This document shows positions 1-6,064 of a DNA stretch of 6,824 bases, piece by piece. The position numbers and the translations under genes are program-made. Each line of letters begins with the position of its first letter. Positions within the stretch are counted from its first letter, which is position 1. The notes under the pieces were generated by a model. That model ran no database searches and was not told the DNA's origin. It was given only the letters and a program-made list of their open reading frames with translations. The stretch comes from JBBAEA01 sp041656175 (GTDB lineage Bacteria > Myxococcota_A > Bradymonadia > UBA4248), in the NCBI GenBank assembly GCA_041656175.1, contig JBBAEA010000165.1, forward strand, positions 1 through 6,824, written 5' to 3'.

Positions 1-168
1 GTTTTTCTTTCTTGTTCGCACGTCTCAAGCTCAAGCAAGCTTGGCTTGGACGTACTCACTGCGAAAGTGGGTCATCAACTCGTAAAACACTCAGTTTTAC
101 TCGTTTCGACCCCTTAGACGGGGTTTGGGGCGGTAGCCCCAATGAATCAAAATTTCCTTAAGCTTGCT
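1..168. repeat. Hairpin-rich tail downstream of the group B hydrogenase
   Basis: No gene is seen. The tail holds several inverted repeats: ACGTCTCAAGC (20-30) with GCTTGGACGT (44-53), one bulged base; GTAAAAC (82-88) with GTTTTAC (94-100); ACCCC (109-113) with GGGGT (120-124); and TGGGGC (126-131) with GCCCCA (136-141). On the minus strand the last two come first after the stop codon and could end transcription or protect the mRNA 3' end, but none is followed by a uridine run. It lacks the AATTCG-AAAAG arms of the two large elements, so it is not a third copy; only the G/C-tract hairpins resemble their flanks. Confidence 0.5.
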
Positions 169-1590
169 TTATTTCAATACTGAAATGGCATCCGTAATGG
201 TTTTTTCGTAGGCCAATTTGCCGTACTTATCGACTTCGGATTTATCTTTAGCACCGTGTGTTAGGCAGCCCGCCCCACCGATGCAGCCCCCAACGCAGGC
301 CATCCCTTCGATAAAGTTGGCTTTGAGCGCGTTTTTAGACAGTCGCAGCAGCGCCGTTCTGCACTCTTCTATCCCGTCGCACACCAGTGCATCAAGTTCA
401 AAATCGCTTTTGTGCTCAAGCATTCCTTGTTTCATCGCGTCCGATAGCCCACCGCTTCGCGCAAAGATGCGCCCGAAATAGGATGCGTTATCCAAAACGT
501 CTTCAGCTAAGGCTGTAATGTCGAGGTCTTTGCTATCGATAAGCGCTTGCAATTCCTCGAAGGTCAAAACGCAATCGACATACTCCCGTGCCTTCGCCTC
601 TTGCGCTTCCATCTTTTTGGCGGTGCAGGGTCCAATGAATACTATTTTAGCAGAAGGCTCTCTTTGCTTAATAAATTTCGCTAATTCTACCATTGGCGAA
701 AGATTATGCGACAAATAGGACGCCAACTGGGGGAAGTGCTTGTGTACGTAATCAACGAAAGCTGGGCAGCAAGAACTCGTTATTCGCCCGCGTTCAATCA
801 ATTCTTTAGACTCCGCAAATGCCACCATATCGGCGCCAAGCGCTGCTTCAACAACGGTAAAAAATCCCAAAGCCTTGATTCCGCTAACGACCTGCCCGAG
901 GCTAGCGTAGGTGAACTGGCTCGAAATCGATGGAGCCACAAGCGCATAAACCTTATACTTCGCGTTGGCTTCACTTTTTTGGAGCATGTCGATAGCGTCA
1001 AGAATAAAGGATTTGTCGCTAATGGCACCAAAAGGACACTGATAGACGCAGGCGCCGCAGGCGATGCACTTTTCGTTATCGATTTGCGCGCATTTGTCTT
1101 CGTTCATCGAAATTGCCTTGACTTTGCAGCTGTTCTCGCAGGGCCGTTTCTTGTTGATGATGGCAAAATAGGGGCAGACCTTCGCGCAGGCGCCGCACTC
1201 CACGCACTTGCTCTTGTCGATATGCGCTTTTAACTGCTTGTCAAAAACGATGGCACCAAAGCGGCAAACATCCTCGCAACGGTGTGCCAAACAGCCCCGG
1301 CACGACTCGCTTACCACGTAACCCGACACCGGGCATTCGTCGCACGCTATGTCGATTACCTCGATAACATTTGAGTTCGCCTTGTCGCCGCCCATCGCGA
1401 TCTTCACGCGTTCGCCTAAAATCGCACGTTCCTTAAAGACGCAGCAGCGCATGCTTGGCTTTTTGCCCGTTATGATGCTTTTGGGAATCTCGAAACTGGC
1501 GTCTCGCAAGTCGCCTGCCCACGCGCGTCGCGCGACTTCTCGCAAGGCGAGGTATTTAAGATATTGGACTCTGGTATCGAATTTTCTCAT
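169..1590 (-). CDS. Group B monomeric [FeFe]-hydrogenase
   Basis: A 473-residue cytoplasmic enzyme expected to couple ferredoxin oxidation to H2 release, or the reverse. The N-terminus has the MRCCVFKERAI stretch (47-57) typical of the monomeric group B family. Then come C83/C86, an Fe-S motif C97/C100/C105/C109, classic [4Fe-4S] motifs C129/C132/C135/C139 and C175/C178/C181/C185, and extra cysteines C151, C155 and C167, enough for three to four clusters. The H-cluster domain has L1 TSSCCPAF (proton-relay C274, ligand C275), L2 GPCTAKKME (C322) and L3 EGMACVGGC (C432, C436); every catalytic cysteine is intact. The form of L2 (GPC rather than MPC) and the N-terminus separate it from group A HydA. 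Start at ATG 1590 with AAAGG seven bases before. It is separated from the phosphatase gene by 410 bp with a palindromic element, so it may be a separate transcript. No maturase (HydE, F, G) is in the window. Confidence 0.92.
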   Translation of the reverse strand: MRKFDTRVQYLKYLALREVARRAWAGDLRDASFEIPKSIITGKKPSMRCCVFKERAILGERVKIAMGGDKANSNVIEVIDIACDECPVSGYVVSESCRGCLAHRCEDVCRFGAIVFDKQLKAHIDKSKCVECGACAKVCPYFAIINKKRPCENSCKVKAISMNEDKCAQIDNEKCIACGACVYQCPFGAISDKSFILDAIDMLQKSEANAKYKVYALVAPSISSQFTYASLGQVVSGIKALGFFTVVEAALGADMVAFAESKELIERGRITSSCCPAFVDYVHKHFPQLASYLSHNLSPMVELAKFIKQREPSAKIVFIGPCTAKKMEAQEAKAREYVDCVLTFEELQALIDSKDLDITALAEDVLDNASYFGRIFARSGGLSDAMKQGMLEHKSDFELDALVCDGIEECRTALLRLSKNALKANFIEGMACVGGCIGGAGCLTHGAKDKSEVDKYGKLAYEKTITDAISVLK

Positions 1591-1655
1591 CGTTTAGCCT
1601 TTGATTGTCATATTTTACACTACTTCATCCATGAGTTTATGCATTTCATTCTTAA

Positions 1656-1800
1656 GGGGGGAAGTCTCCCCCTCGCCTAGGCGTCGCTTAAAATTCGTTA
1701 AAAGCTGCCATAGCTTCTGCGCCGTTCTCGCTTTTGGCTCGATCGGCGCAGAAGCTGCATCTTTTACGAATTTAGGCGCGGGCTCCTAGGCTTCCCCCTC
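1656..1800 (-). repeat. 145-bp palindromic element, copy 1 (upstream of the group B hydrogenase)
   Basis: The apical stem is a perfect 12 bp: AGCTTCTGCGCC (1712-1723) pairs with GGCGCAGAAGCT (1745-1756) around a 21-nt loop (1724-1744). Outer arms pair imperfectly (AAATTCGTTAAAAGCTGC on the left against GCATCTTTTACGAATTT on the right, CCTAGG against CCTAGG further out). Read on the minus strand it aligns along its whole length with the plus strand at 4880-5026: the first 44 bases align without gaps at 35 positions, the loop is related, and both end in a G5-6/C5-6 hairpin (here 1657-1672). It ends 65 bp before the hydrogenase start. It carries no transposase. A MITE/REP-like repeat or a structured RNA are the main options. 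Confidence 0.85.
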
Positions 1801-1827
1801 TGCGGGGCCTCAAGCGCCAGCCCCGCA
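1801..1827 (-). repeat. GC-rich hairpin next to palindromic element copy 1
   Basis: TGCGGGGC (1801-1808) pairs perfectly with GCCCCGCA (1820-1827) around an 11-nt loop, and is followed on the plus strand by AACGCCCCGTCTCGG. No uridine run follows on either strand. The GCCCC...AAC..CCCGTCT pattern recurs near the left window edge (140-117 on the minus strand), so it may belong to a second small dispersed repeat or be extra sequence carried with the larger element. Confidence 0.5.
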
Positions 1828-2000
1828 ACGCCCCGTCTCGGTTTTAAGAGCGACATCGATTTTCTCCCTATGAAAACTCTGAACTATTGGGTTTTGCTTG
1901 TAGTGCGTTGATTTTATGGACTTTATTTTGAGCGCCCACCTGTCTTCGCGAACTTTGAGCTCGCTAAATTCAGCGCATTTTTGCATTCATTATAGTTATT

Positions 2001-3176
2001 CTAAAAATAACTCACCTTAATGCGCTTACCCATCTTTTGGAGGCACTGCGATAACTCTTGGACAAGGTTCATTTTAATATTGAAGTTAATGGGTAGAGCT
2101 GGGTTTTGGTGTGCTGGGTTTACTGCACAACCGACGTAAAAGTTAATATCCGTAGCCTCTTCAAAGAGTAATTTTGCGATTAATGATGCGCCATCGCGCC
2201 CGTAACCCCAAGTTCTGTACTCACTATTATCGGCTAAGTAATTCTTTGCATACGACAGCACTTTGTTAATAGTAATGACGCCTTCGGTAACGAGTTCAAC
2301 GCCTTCAATCTTTGCGATGGGCGGCACTTCAGGGTCGGGGAACTCTAGCGTCGGGATGAGGGGTTTATTCAAATAGCGAGCGGCAATCGTCGAGGTCGTA
2401 CCACCGCACACGATGTGTTTTCCTTCTTTTGAGAAGAAGAGAGACATCATTTTGTCGCAGTCGTCGCGGTTAGCGGGTGGGCCGAGCACAAGATTCATGG
2501 GTTCTCGACTTCGGATACGCACGGTACACGCGCTAGTGTCGTCACCTGGTTTTCCGCCGTAGAGTGCAAAGCACTCATCGAGCAACACGGTGTTTAGATT
2601 CTTAGCGGTAAAGCCAACATCGCAGAGTATTTCCATGTACTCGATAATATCCTCGCGCTTCCATCCGAAGTTATATAGCGCGCCAACACCTGCATGCACG
2701 CAACCGTCGGTCATCGCAATGAGCACGTCATCCTTTTGTATATCGACGTGCGAGCTAAGGATTTTCTTCCCGCCAATGATAAGTTCCGTCATTGGGTAGT
2801 CGTAGTTCTTACCATTCCTGAAAAATATAACTGGCGGGTTGTCATACTGTATAATGTCGGCGGTTTCGTTATGGTGTAGGCGAATAATAGTAAAAGTCGA
2901 ATATGCGACGCCGCGAACGCCACAAACTGGAAGTGTAGCAGCAATCGTTTCGACGCAGTCTTTAATATCTAAGCCTTGCGCCATCATGGTAGATATTATT
3001 TTAGCAGTCATCGTCGAAAGTATATTGGCTTTTACCCCACTACCGAGCCCATCGGCTAGAACAATGATAGTAGAACCATCAAGTTCATTCTCAATGATTT
3101 CAATATGATCCCCACACAACTCCTCCCCAAACTTATGCAAACTTCGGTAGCCTATGTCTGCGCATAAATTATTCAT
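2001..3176 (-). CDS. SpoIIE/PP2C-family serine phosphatase paired with HydS, with a distinctive C-terminal domain
   Basis: A 391-residue protein. Residues 1-220 form a SpoIIE-type PP2C phosphatase domain with the metal-binding acids expected: D23 (CGDH), D42-G43 (LADGLGSGVKAN), D157-G158 (MTDGCVHAG) and G211-D212-D213 (GKPGDDTSAC). It should remove phosphate from Ser/Thr, with anti-sigma-antagonist-like proteins as usual targets in the family. Residues from about 226 on form a second domain with CGGTTS (257-262), DPEVPPIAKIEGVELVTEG (281-299) and GYGRDGASL, which I cannot assign to a known activity. Genes of this design usually sit next to PAS-bearing group C hydrogenases. Its ATG lies inside the last codons of hydS (ATGAATAA, 8-nt overlap), with AAGGA 11 nt before it, so the two are very likely translated together. 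No transmembrane sporulation-type N-terminus is present, so this is not SpoIIE itself. No cognate sigma or anti-sigma gene is in the window. Confidence 0.88.
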   Translation of the reverse strand: MNNLCADIGYRSLHKFGEELCGDHIEIIENELDGSTIIVLADGLGSGVKANILSTMTAKIISTMMAQGLDIKDCVETIAATLPVCGVRGVAYSTFTIIRLHHNETADIIQYDNPPVIFFRNGKNYDYPMTELIIGGKKILSSHVDIQKDDVLIAMTDGCVHAGVGALYNFGWKREDIIEYMEILCDVGFTAKNLNTVLLDECFALYGGKPGDDTSACTVRIRSREPMNLVLGPPANRDDCDKMMSLFFSKEGKHIVCGGTTSTIAARYLNKPLIPTLEFPDPEVPPIAKIEGVELVTEGVITINKVLSYAKNYLADNSEYRTWGYGRDGASLIAKLLFEEATDINFYVGCAVNPAHQNPALPINFNIKMNLVQELSQCLQKMGKRIKVSYF

Positions 3177-4845
3177 CTTGAATAGATTCCTTGAGTTTTG
3201 TTAGTGCGATCTTTGTTTCAGCTGCAGTTTCACCAAGTAGTGATGCAATTTCTTGTACAACAAGTAACTGCTTGTCGACTACCTTGTCGGTGATATCTAT
3301 AGTTTGACGTCGTATGGATTCCTTCTTTGCACGCTCATTTTCTTCGTCGGTAACATCTCGAAGTGTACAAACGAGTATGTTATAGTTTTTATCGTATGTT
3401 ATGGTTTGGTAAACATACTTTTTATACTCCGGCAAATAACAACGTTTATTTTCCACGGCGACGCCCGTATTGAATACTGTCACAAAGTCTTTGGGATCGA
3501 GTATGCGAACGACTTGTTCCCCCAAGACATCTGCGCGGCTTCGAATATTCATCATTTCTAGCGCAGCATCGTTTATTTGTTGCACCTCGAAAGCGTCATT
3601 TAATACAATGATACAGTTAGGGCTATTATTAATAATCATCTCCGAGAAGCTTTCAGCTTTTTCGGTTAAAAAGGGCATACACATGGAAACTACCGCCTTA
3701 CCTTGGTGGACGGCTATTGCTTTTTCGCGACATGAGTTGTAGCCACATGAACCGCAATTGAGTTCATCGGCCTTTGTGTATTTACCCATCTGTTTTAATA
3801 TGATGGCTATTTCGCTCTCGCTGGGAGTTGCAAGTTTCTTTTCGATTGGAAGCATGAATTTTTTGAGCTTCGCAACAGGCAAGTCAGAGACGTTAAAGTC
3901 GCGTTCTCCAGCGTATTTGCTCACTTGCATGAAGTCTCGAACGGGGTAGCGGTGGTTTTTCTCCATCACCGGTCCGCCTATACAACTTCCTGCACACGCC
4001 GACATTTCGATAAAACAATGGTGTATATTCCCGTTTTGTATATCTTTAAGTGCGGCAATACAATTTTCTATGCCATCGATAGCCAAATAGCTGATATGCG
4101 GCTGATCACAATCCATTGTTTTGAGTATACCACCCGTTGTTGGGAAGAAGCGGGCGAGGCTCTCGGGGGTACTGTCTTTTTTAATATCTAGTGTGATATT
4201 TTCGGCGCTTAGCCACTCGCTGAGCTCTTCGAATGTTAAGACAGCATCAACGATGCTTTCGTAGTGATCGGCTTCATCCTTCTTAGCCAAGCATGGACCT
4301 ATAAACACCGTTTTTGCTTCTGGCATTCGGCGTTTAATATCGAGGCAATGCGCCTGCATTGGCGACATAATATCGGCTAAGTACTGTAATTCATTGGGGA
4401 AGTATTTTTGTATAAGCAAATTCACCGTATGGCAGCAAGACGATATCAGAATATCGCGTTTTTCCTCGGCGAGCATGCGATCGTATTCGCGTTTGACGAT
4501 AGTGGCACCGATTGCGGTTTCTTCGACATCGGCAAAGCCGAGTTTGATAAGTGCAGATCTTAAAACATCGATTCCCGCGCCGTTGTAATTGGCAATAAAC
4601 GAGGGCGCAAGACTTGCAATGACTTTATCACCGCTTTGTAATAATACTTTTACAGCTTCAAGACTGCTCGCAATTTCTTTGGCATTTTGTGGGCAAACAA
4701 CGAAGCAATGACCGCACAATATACATTCATTGCCAATAATCATGGCTTGGCCACCCGAAAATCGTATAGATTTAACAGGACAATTGCGAATGCACTTATA
4801 ACAATTTTTACAATTAGATTTCTTTAACCTTAAAAACTCTGTCAT
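3169..4845 (-). CDS. hydS: Group C (putative sensory) [FeFe]-hydrogenase with PAS domain, HydS
   Basis: A 558-residue cytoplasmic protein. Order: two [4Fe-4S] motifs (C12/15/18/22 and C41/44/47/51); an [FeFe]-hydrogenase H-cluster domain with L1 SSCCH (C137, C138), L2 GPCLAKKDE (C185) and L3 EMSACAGSC (C284, C288); a further Fe-S motif C364/C367/C372/C389; a PAS domain at about 399-500; and a charged C-terminal helical stretch with QEIASLLGETAAETK (531-545). The altered L1 (His after the Cys pair, not Pro) and L3 (SACAGSC, not MACxGGC), plus PAS, mark group C, proposed as H2 or redox sensors. All four Cys that hold the H-cluster and the proton-relay Cys (C137) are present, so it may still bind and turn over H2. 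Start: ATG at 4845 with AAAGG ten bases before it. The same frame is open to an ATG at 4959, but that extension runs through the palindromic element. It overlaps the phosphatase gene by 8 nt. Confidence 0.92.
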   Translation of the reverse strand: MTEFLRLKKSNCKNCYKCIRNCPVKSIRFSGGQAMIIGNECILCGHCFVVCPQNAKEIASSLEAVKVLLQSGDKVIASLAPSFIANYNGAGIDVLRSALIKLGFADVEETAIGATIVKREYDRMLAEEKRDILISSCCHTVNLLIQKYFPNELQYLADIMSPMQAHCLDIKRRMPEAKTVFIGPCLAKKDEADHYESIVDAVLTFEELSEWLSAENITLDIKKDSTPESLARFFPTTGGILKTMDCDQPHISYLAIDGIENCIAALKDIQNGNIHHCFIEMSACAGSCIGGPVMEKNHRYPVRDFMQVSKYAGERDFNVSDLPVAKLKKFMLPIEKKLATPSESEIAIILKQMGKYTKADELNCGSCGYNSCREKAIAVHQGKAVVSMCMPFLTEKAESFSEMIINNSPNCIIVLNDAFEVQQINDAALEMMNIRSRADVLGEQVVRILDPKDFVTVFNTGVAVENKRCYLPEYKKYVYQTITYDKNYNILVCTLRDVTDEENERAKKESIRRQTIDITDKVVDKQLLVVQEIASLLGETAAETKIALTKLKESIQDE

Positions 4846-4860
4846 CGTGCAAGTACCTTT

Positions 4861-4878
4861 CTTACATGCAATTGTAAG
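4861..4878 (-). promoter_or_regulatory. Small hairpin directly before the hydS ribosome binding site
   Basis: On the transcript, CTTACA (4878-4873) pairs with TGTAAG (4866-4861) around a 6-nt loop. The next bases are AAAGG (4860-4856), the likely hydS Shine-Dalgarno, ten bases before the ATG at 4845. The hairpin abuts the binding site rather than covering it. It could modulate initiation or bind a protein as a DNA inverted repeat. A 6-bp stem alone is weak evidence. Confidence 0.4.
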
Positions 4879-4879
4879 A

Positions 4880-5026
4880 GAGGGGGTAGACCGAGACCCC
4901 GCGCGGAAATTCGCAAAAGATGCATATGTTGCGTTGGATGAGCGAATGAGCGAATACAACGCAACATATCATGCAGCTTTTAGCGAATTCACGCGTGAGG
5001 CTCGGGCGTAGGGGGGCTTGCCCCCC
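4880..5026 (+). repeat. 147-bp palindromic element, copy 2 (upstream of hydS)
   Basis: A long imperfect palindrome filling most of the gap between the ferredoxin gene and hydS. The apical stem is a perfect 13 bp: ATATGTTGCGTTG (4924-4936) pairs with CAACGCAACATAT (4957-4969) around a 20-nt loop (4937-4956) that holds a tandem GAGCGAAT. Outer arms continue the pairing with small bulges (AAATTCGCAAAAGATGC on the left, GCAGCTTTTAGCGAATT on the right, CGCG further out). The right end is a compact hairpin, GGGGGG-CTTG-CCCCCC (5011-5026); the left end starts GAGGGGG. Arms, loop and ends match the element at 1656-1800 in opposite orientation. No uridine run follows either end, so it is not a standard intrinsic terminator. 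Candidate classes are a MITE-like or REP-like palindrome, or a structured RNA. Confidence 0.85.
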
Positions 5027-5059
5027 AACAAAGAAAATAGAAACATTTGAGGCGTCAGA

Positions 5060-5302
5060 TTAGCTTAAATGGGGCAAAACCTCGGTGCTAAAGAAGTTTT
5101 CGACGCCTTCTGGGCTTAGGGAATGCTGTTTTTCATCGACGGAGACGCAGACGCCGTTTTGGCAGTTTCCCATGCAGAAGGTGCCGCTGAGGTCAACCTT
5201 GTCTTGCACTTCGTTTTCGCGAATGAGGTATTGAAGTTGTTCGACGATTTGTCGCGAGCCTTTGAGGTGGCATGAGCTTCCGATACAAACTACGATTTTC
5301 AT
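5060..5302 (-). CDS. Small thioredoxin-like [2Fe-2S] ferredoxin (NuoE/HydC C-terminal-domain type)
   Basis: An 80-residue protein matching the thioredoxin-fold [2Fe-2S] ferredoxin domain found at the end of NuoE and HydC subunits. The four expected cluster ligands are C6 and C11 (CIGSSC, four residues between) and C43 and C47 (CMGNC, three between); C52 is an extra cysteine just after them. It lacks the N-terminal helical region of full-length NuoE (about 150-160 residues), so it is the electron-carrier domain alone. The ATG at 5302 is preceded by AAGGAT (5313-5308), and the gene begins 12 nt after the phosphotransferase stop. No NuoF/HydB flavoprotein partner lies in the window. It may pass electrons to or from the downstream hydrogenase proteins, but the partner is unknown. 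The reading frame and cysteine spacing make the assignment firm. Confidence 0.88.
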   Translation of the reverse strand: MKIVVCIGSSCHLKGSRQIVEQLQYLIRENEVQDKVDLSGTFCMGNCQNGVCVSVDEKQHSLSPEGVENFFSTEVLPHLS

Positions 5303-5314
5303 GGTTTATCCTTA

Positions 5315-6064
5315 TTAGTAAAAGTCGACAACGTTGACCCAAGAGAGTAAGAATTCGCGCTCCTTTTCTTTTCCTTTGACGGATTGTGAGGCGGCGACGA
5401 TGGGCATCCATTGTTGGATGGTTTGTTTGGCGGTGTCGGATTTTTTGCAATAGAGGTCGAGGTATTTGTCGGCGGTGTCGAAATCGCCTTGGAGCCAAAA
5501 AAGTAGGTAGCTTCGGGCGACGTCGGCGCCGGCGTTTCCTTGCGTGACGTGTGCCCAGTCGATGATGTAGGGCGTTTTGTCGGGGGCAATGATGATGTTT
5601 GATGGGTTAAAGTCGCCGTGGCAGACGGATTGGTGCTCCTGCATGCCTTCGAGGCGAGTGTGCAAGTCGTAGCGCGTGGTGGCGTCGAGGGTGGTTTCGG
5701 AGATTTTGCGGTGCATTTTATCCTTGAGTTTGTTGAGGAGTGCGACGCGCTTGGAGTGTACTTGCATTTGCAATTCGACGAAAAAGTCGAGGTATTCTGC
5801 CGATTTTTCGGGTTCATCGCGCAAGAGTTGGGCTAGGGTTTTACCCTCGATAAACTCGGTGACAATGGCCCATTTGTCTTGGACTTTTGTAACTTCGAGG
5901 ATACGAGGTATGGCAAGATCTGTCGCTTCGACGCGCGCTTGGTTCAAGGCTTCGTTAAGAATATCGGCCTTGGAGTAGTCGCTGTTAAATAGCTTTATGA
6001 CCTTATCAGCATCGCGGTATATGGTCTTAGCCGTCCGAACGGCGATGATTTTGTCGAGTTTCAT
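5315..6064 (-). CDS. APH/choline-kinase-fold phosphotransferase of unknown substrate
   Basis: A 249-residue protein with the aminoglycoside phosphotransferase/choline kinase fold, which transfers the ATP gamma-phosphate to a small molecule or, in some relatives, a protein. Visible parts: an N-lobe with VIKLF (K24, likely ATP-binding Lys) and E38 in ILNEAL as candidate salt-bridge partner; the hinge-like TEFIEGKTL around 69-77; the catalytic loop HGDFNPSNI at 149-157 (D151 as base, N156 for metal); and IIDWAHV with D169 as the second metal ligand. All key residues are intact, so it should be active. No signal peptide or membrane segment is seen. The start is fixed by the strong Shine-Dalgarno over the adhE stop. 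It lies 12 nt after adhE and 12 nt before the ferredoxin gene. Members are often named antibiotic phosphotransferases, but the setting among fermentation genes gives no support for resistance; the substrate cannot be told from sequence. Confidence 0.85.
   Translation of the reverse strand: MKLDKIIAVRTAKTIYRDADKVIKLFNSDYSKADILNEALNQARVEATDLAIPRILEVTKVQDKWAIVTEFIEGKTLAQLLRDEPEKSAEYLDFFVELQMQVHSKRVALLNKLKDKMHRKISETTLDATTRYDLHTRLEGMQEHQSVCHGDFNPSNIIIAPDKTPYIIDWAHVTQGNAGADVARSYLLFWLQGDFDTADKYLDLYCKKSDTAKQTIQQWMPIVAASQSVKGKEKEREFLLSWVNVVDFY

Larger units (their letters stand above)
1591..2000. other. 410-bp intergenic region between the phosphatase and group B hydrogenase genes
   Basis: No convincing gene. 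Going with transcription: 2000-1860 is AT-richer with only short stems such as CGCT/AGCG at 1962-1975; a GC-rich hairpin lies at 1827-1801; the 145-bp palindromic element fills 1800-1656; 1655-1591 is the hydrogenase leader. In that leader TAAAAT (1617-1612) could serve as a -10 box, but no good -35 is placed 16-18 bases before it. AAAGG (1602-1598) is the ribosome binding site, seven bases before the ATG at 1590. The size of the gap suggests the hydrogenase gene has its own promoter, but none is clear. Confidence 0.6.

Noticed and set aside
1..168. Third copy of the large palindromic element
   Set aside because: It has hairpins and G/C tracts, but not the AATTCG-AAAAG arms or the related apical loop.
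706..1233. 175-codon plus-strand reading frame inside the group B hydrogenase gene
   Set aside because: It is antisense to the Fe-S and H-cluster coding region, whose cysteine motifs show that the minus strand is the coding one.
1601..1789. Plus-strand reading frame of 62 codons across palindromic element copy 1
   Set aside because: It spans both arms of the palindrome, has no ribosome binding site of note and no protein-like conserved motif.
1764..1856. A 30-codon minus-strand reading frame starting MSLLKPRRG, with AGGGAG seven bases upstream
   Set aside because: Most of it runs through the GC-rich hairpin and the palindromic repeat, it has no recognisable motif, and its Arg/Pro/Gly-rich content follows from the repeat sequence. 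A leader peptide cannot be excluded but is not supported.
4846..4959. N-terminal extension of HydS by 38 residues to an upstream ATG
   Set aside because: The extension is encoded by the palindromic element and leader hairpin and has no family-like sequence. The ATG at 4845 has a Shine-Dalgarno and begins right before the first Fe-S motif, as expected for the family.
4924..4969. Integron attC recombination site
   Set aside because: It is an imperfect palindrome of fitting size, but the outer ends lack the RYYYAAC and GTTRRRY core sites in the required places, there is no integrase, and the neighbours do not look like gene cassettes.
5011..5026. Intrinsic terminator after the ferredoxin gene (GGGGGG-CTTG-CCCCCC)
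   Set aside because: The stem is strong, but no uridine run follows on the minus strand, and the hairpin is part of the repeated element. It may still impede transcription.
5299..5817. 172-codon minus-strand frame overlapping the phosphotransferase gene, rich in Ser/Thr/Pro
   Set aside because: Low-complexity composition typical of an out-of-frame shadow; the overlapping frame carries complete kinase motifs.
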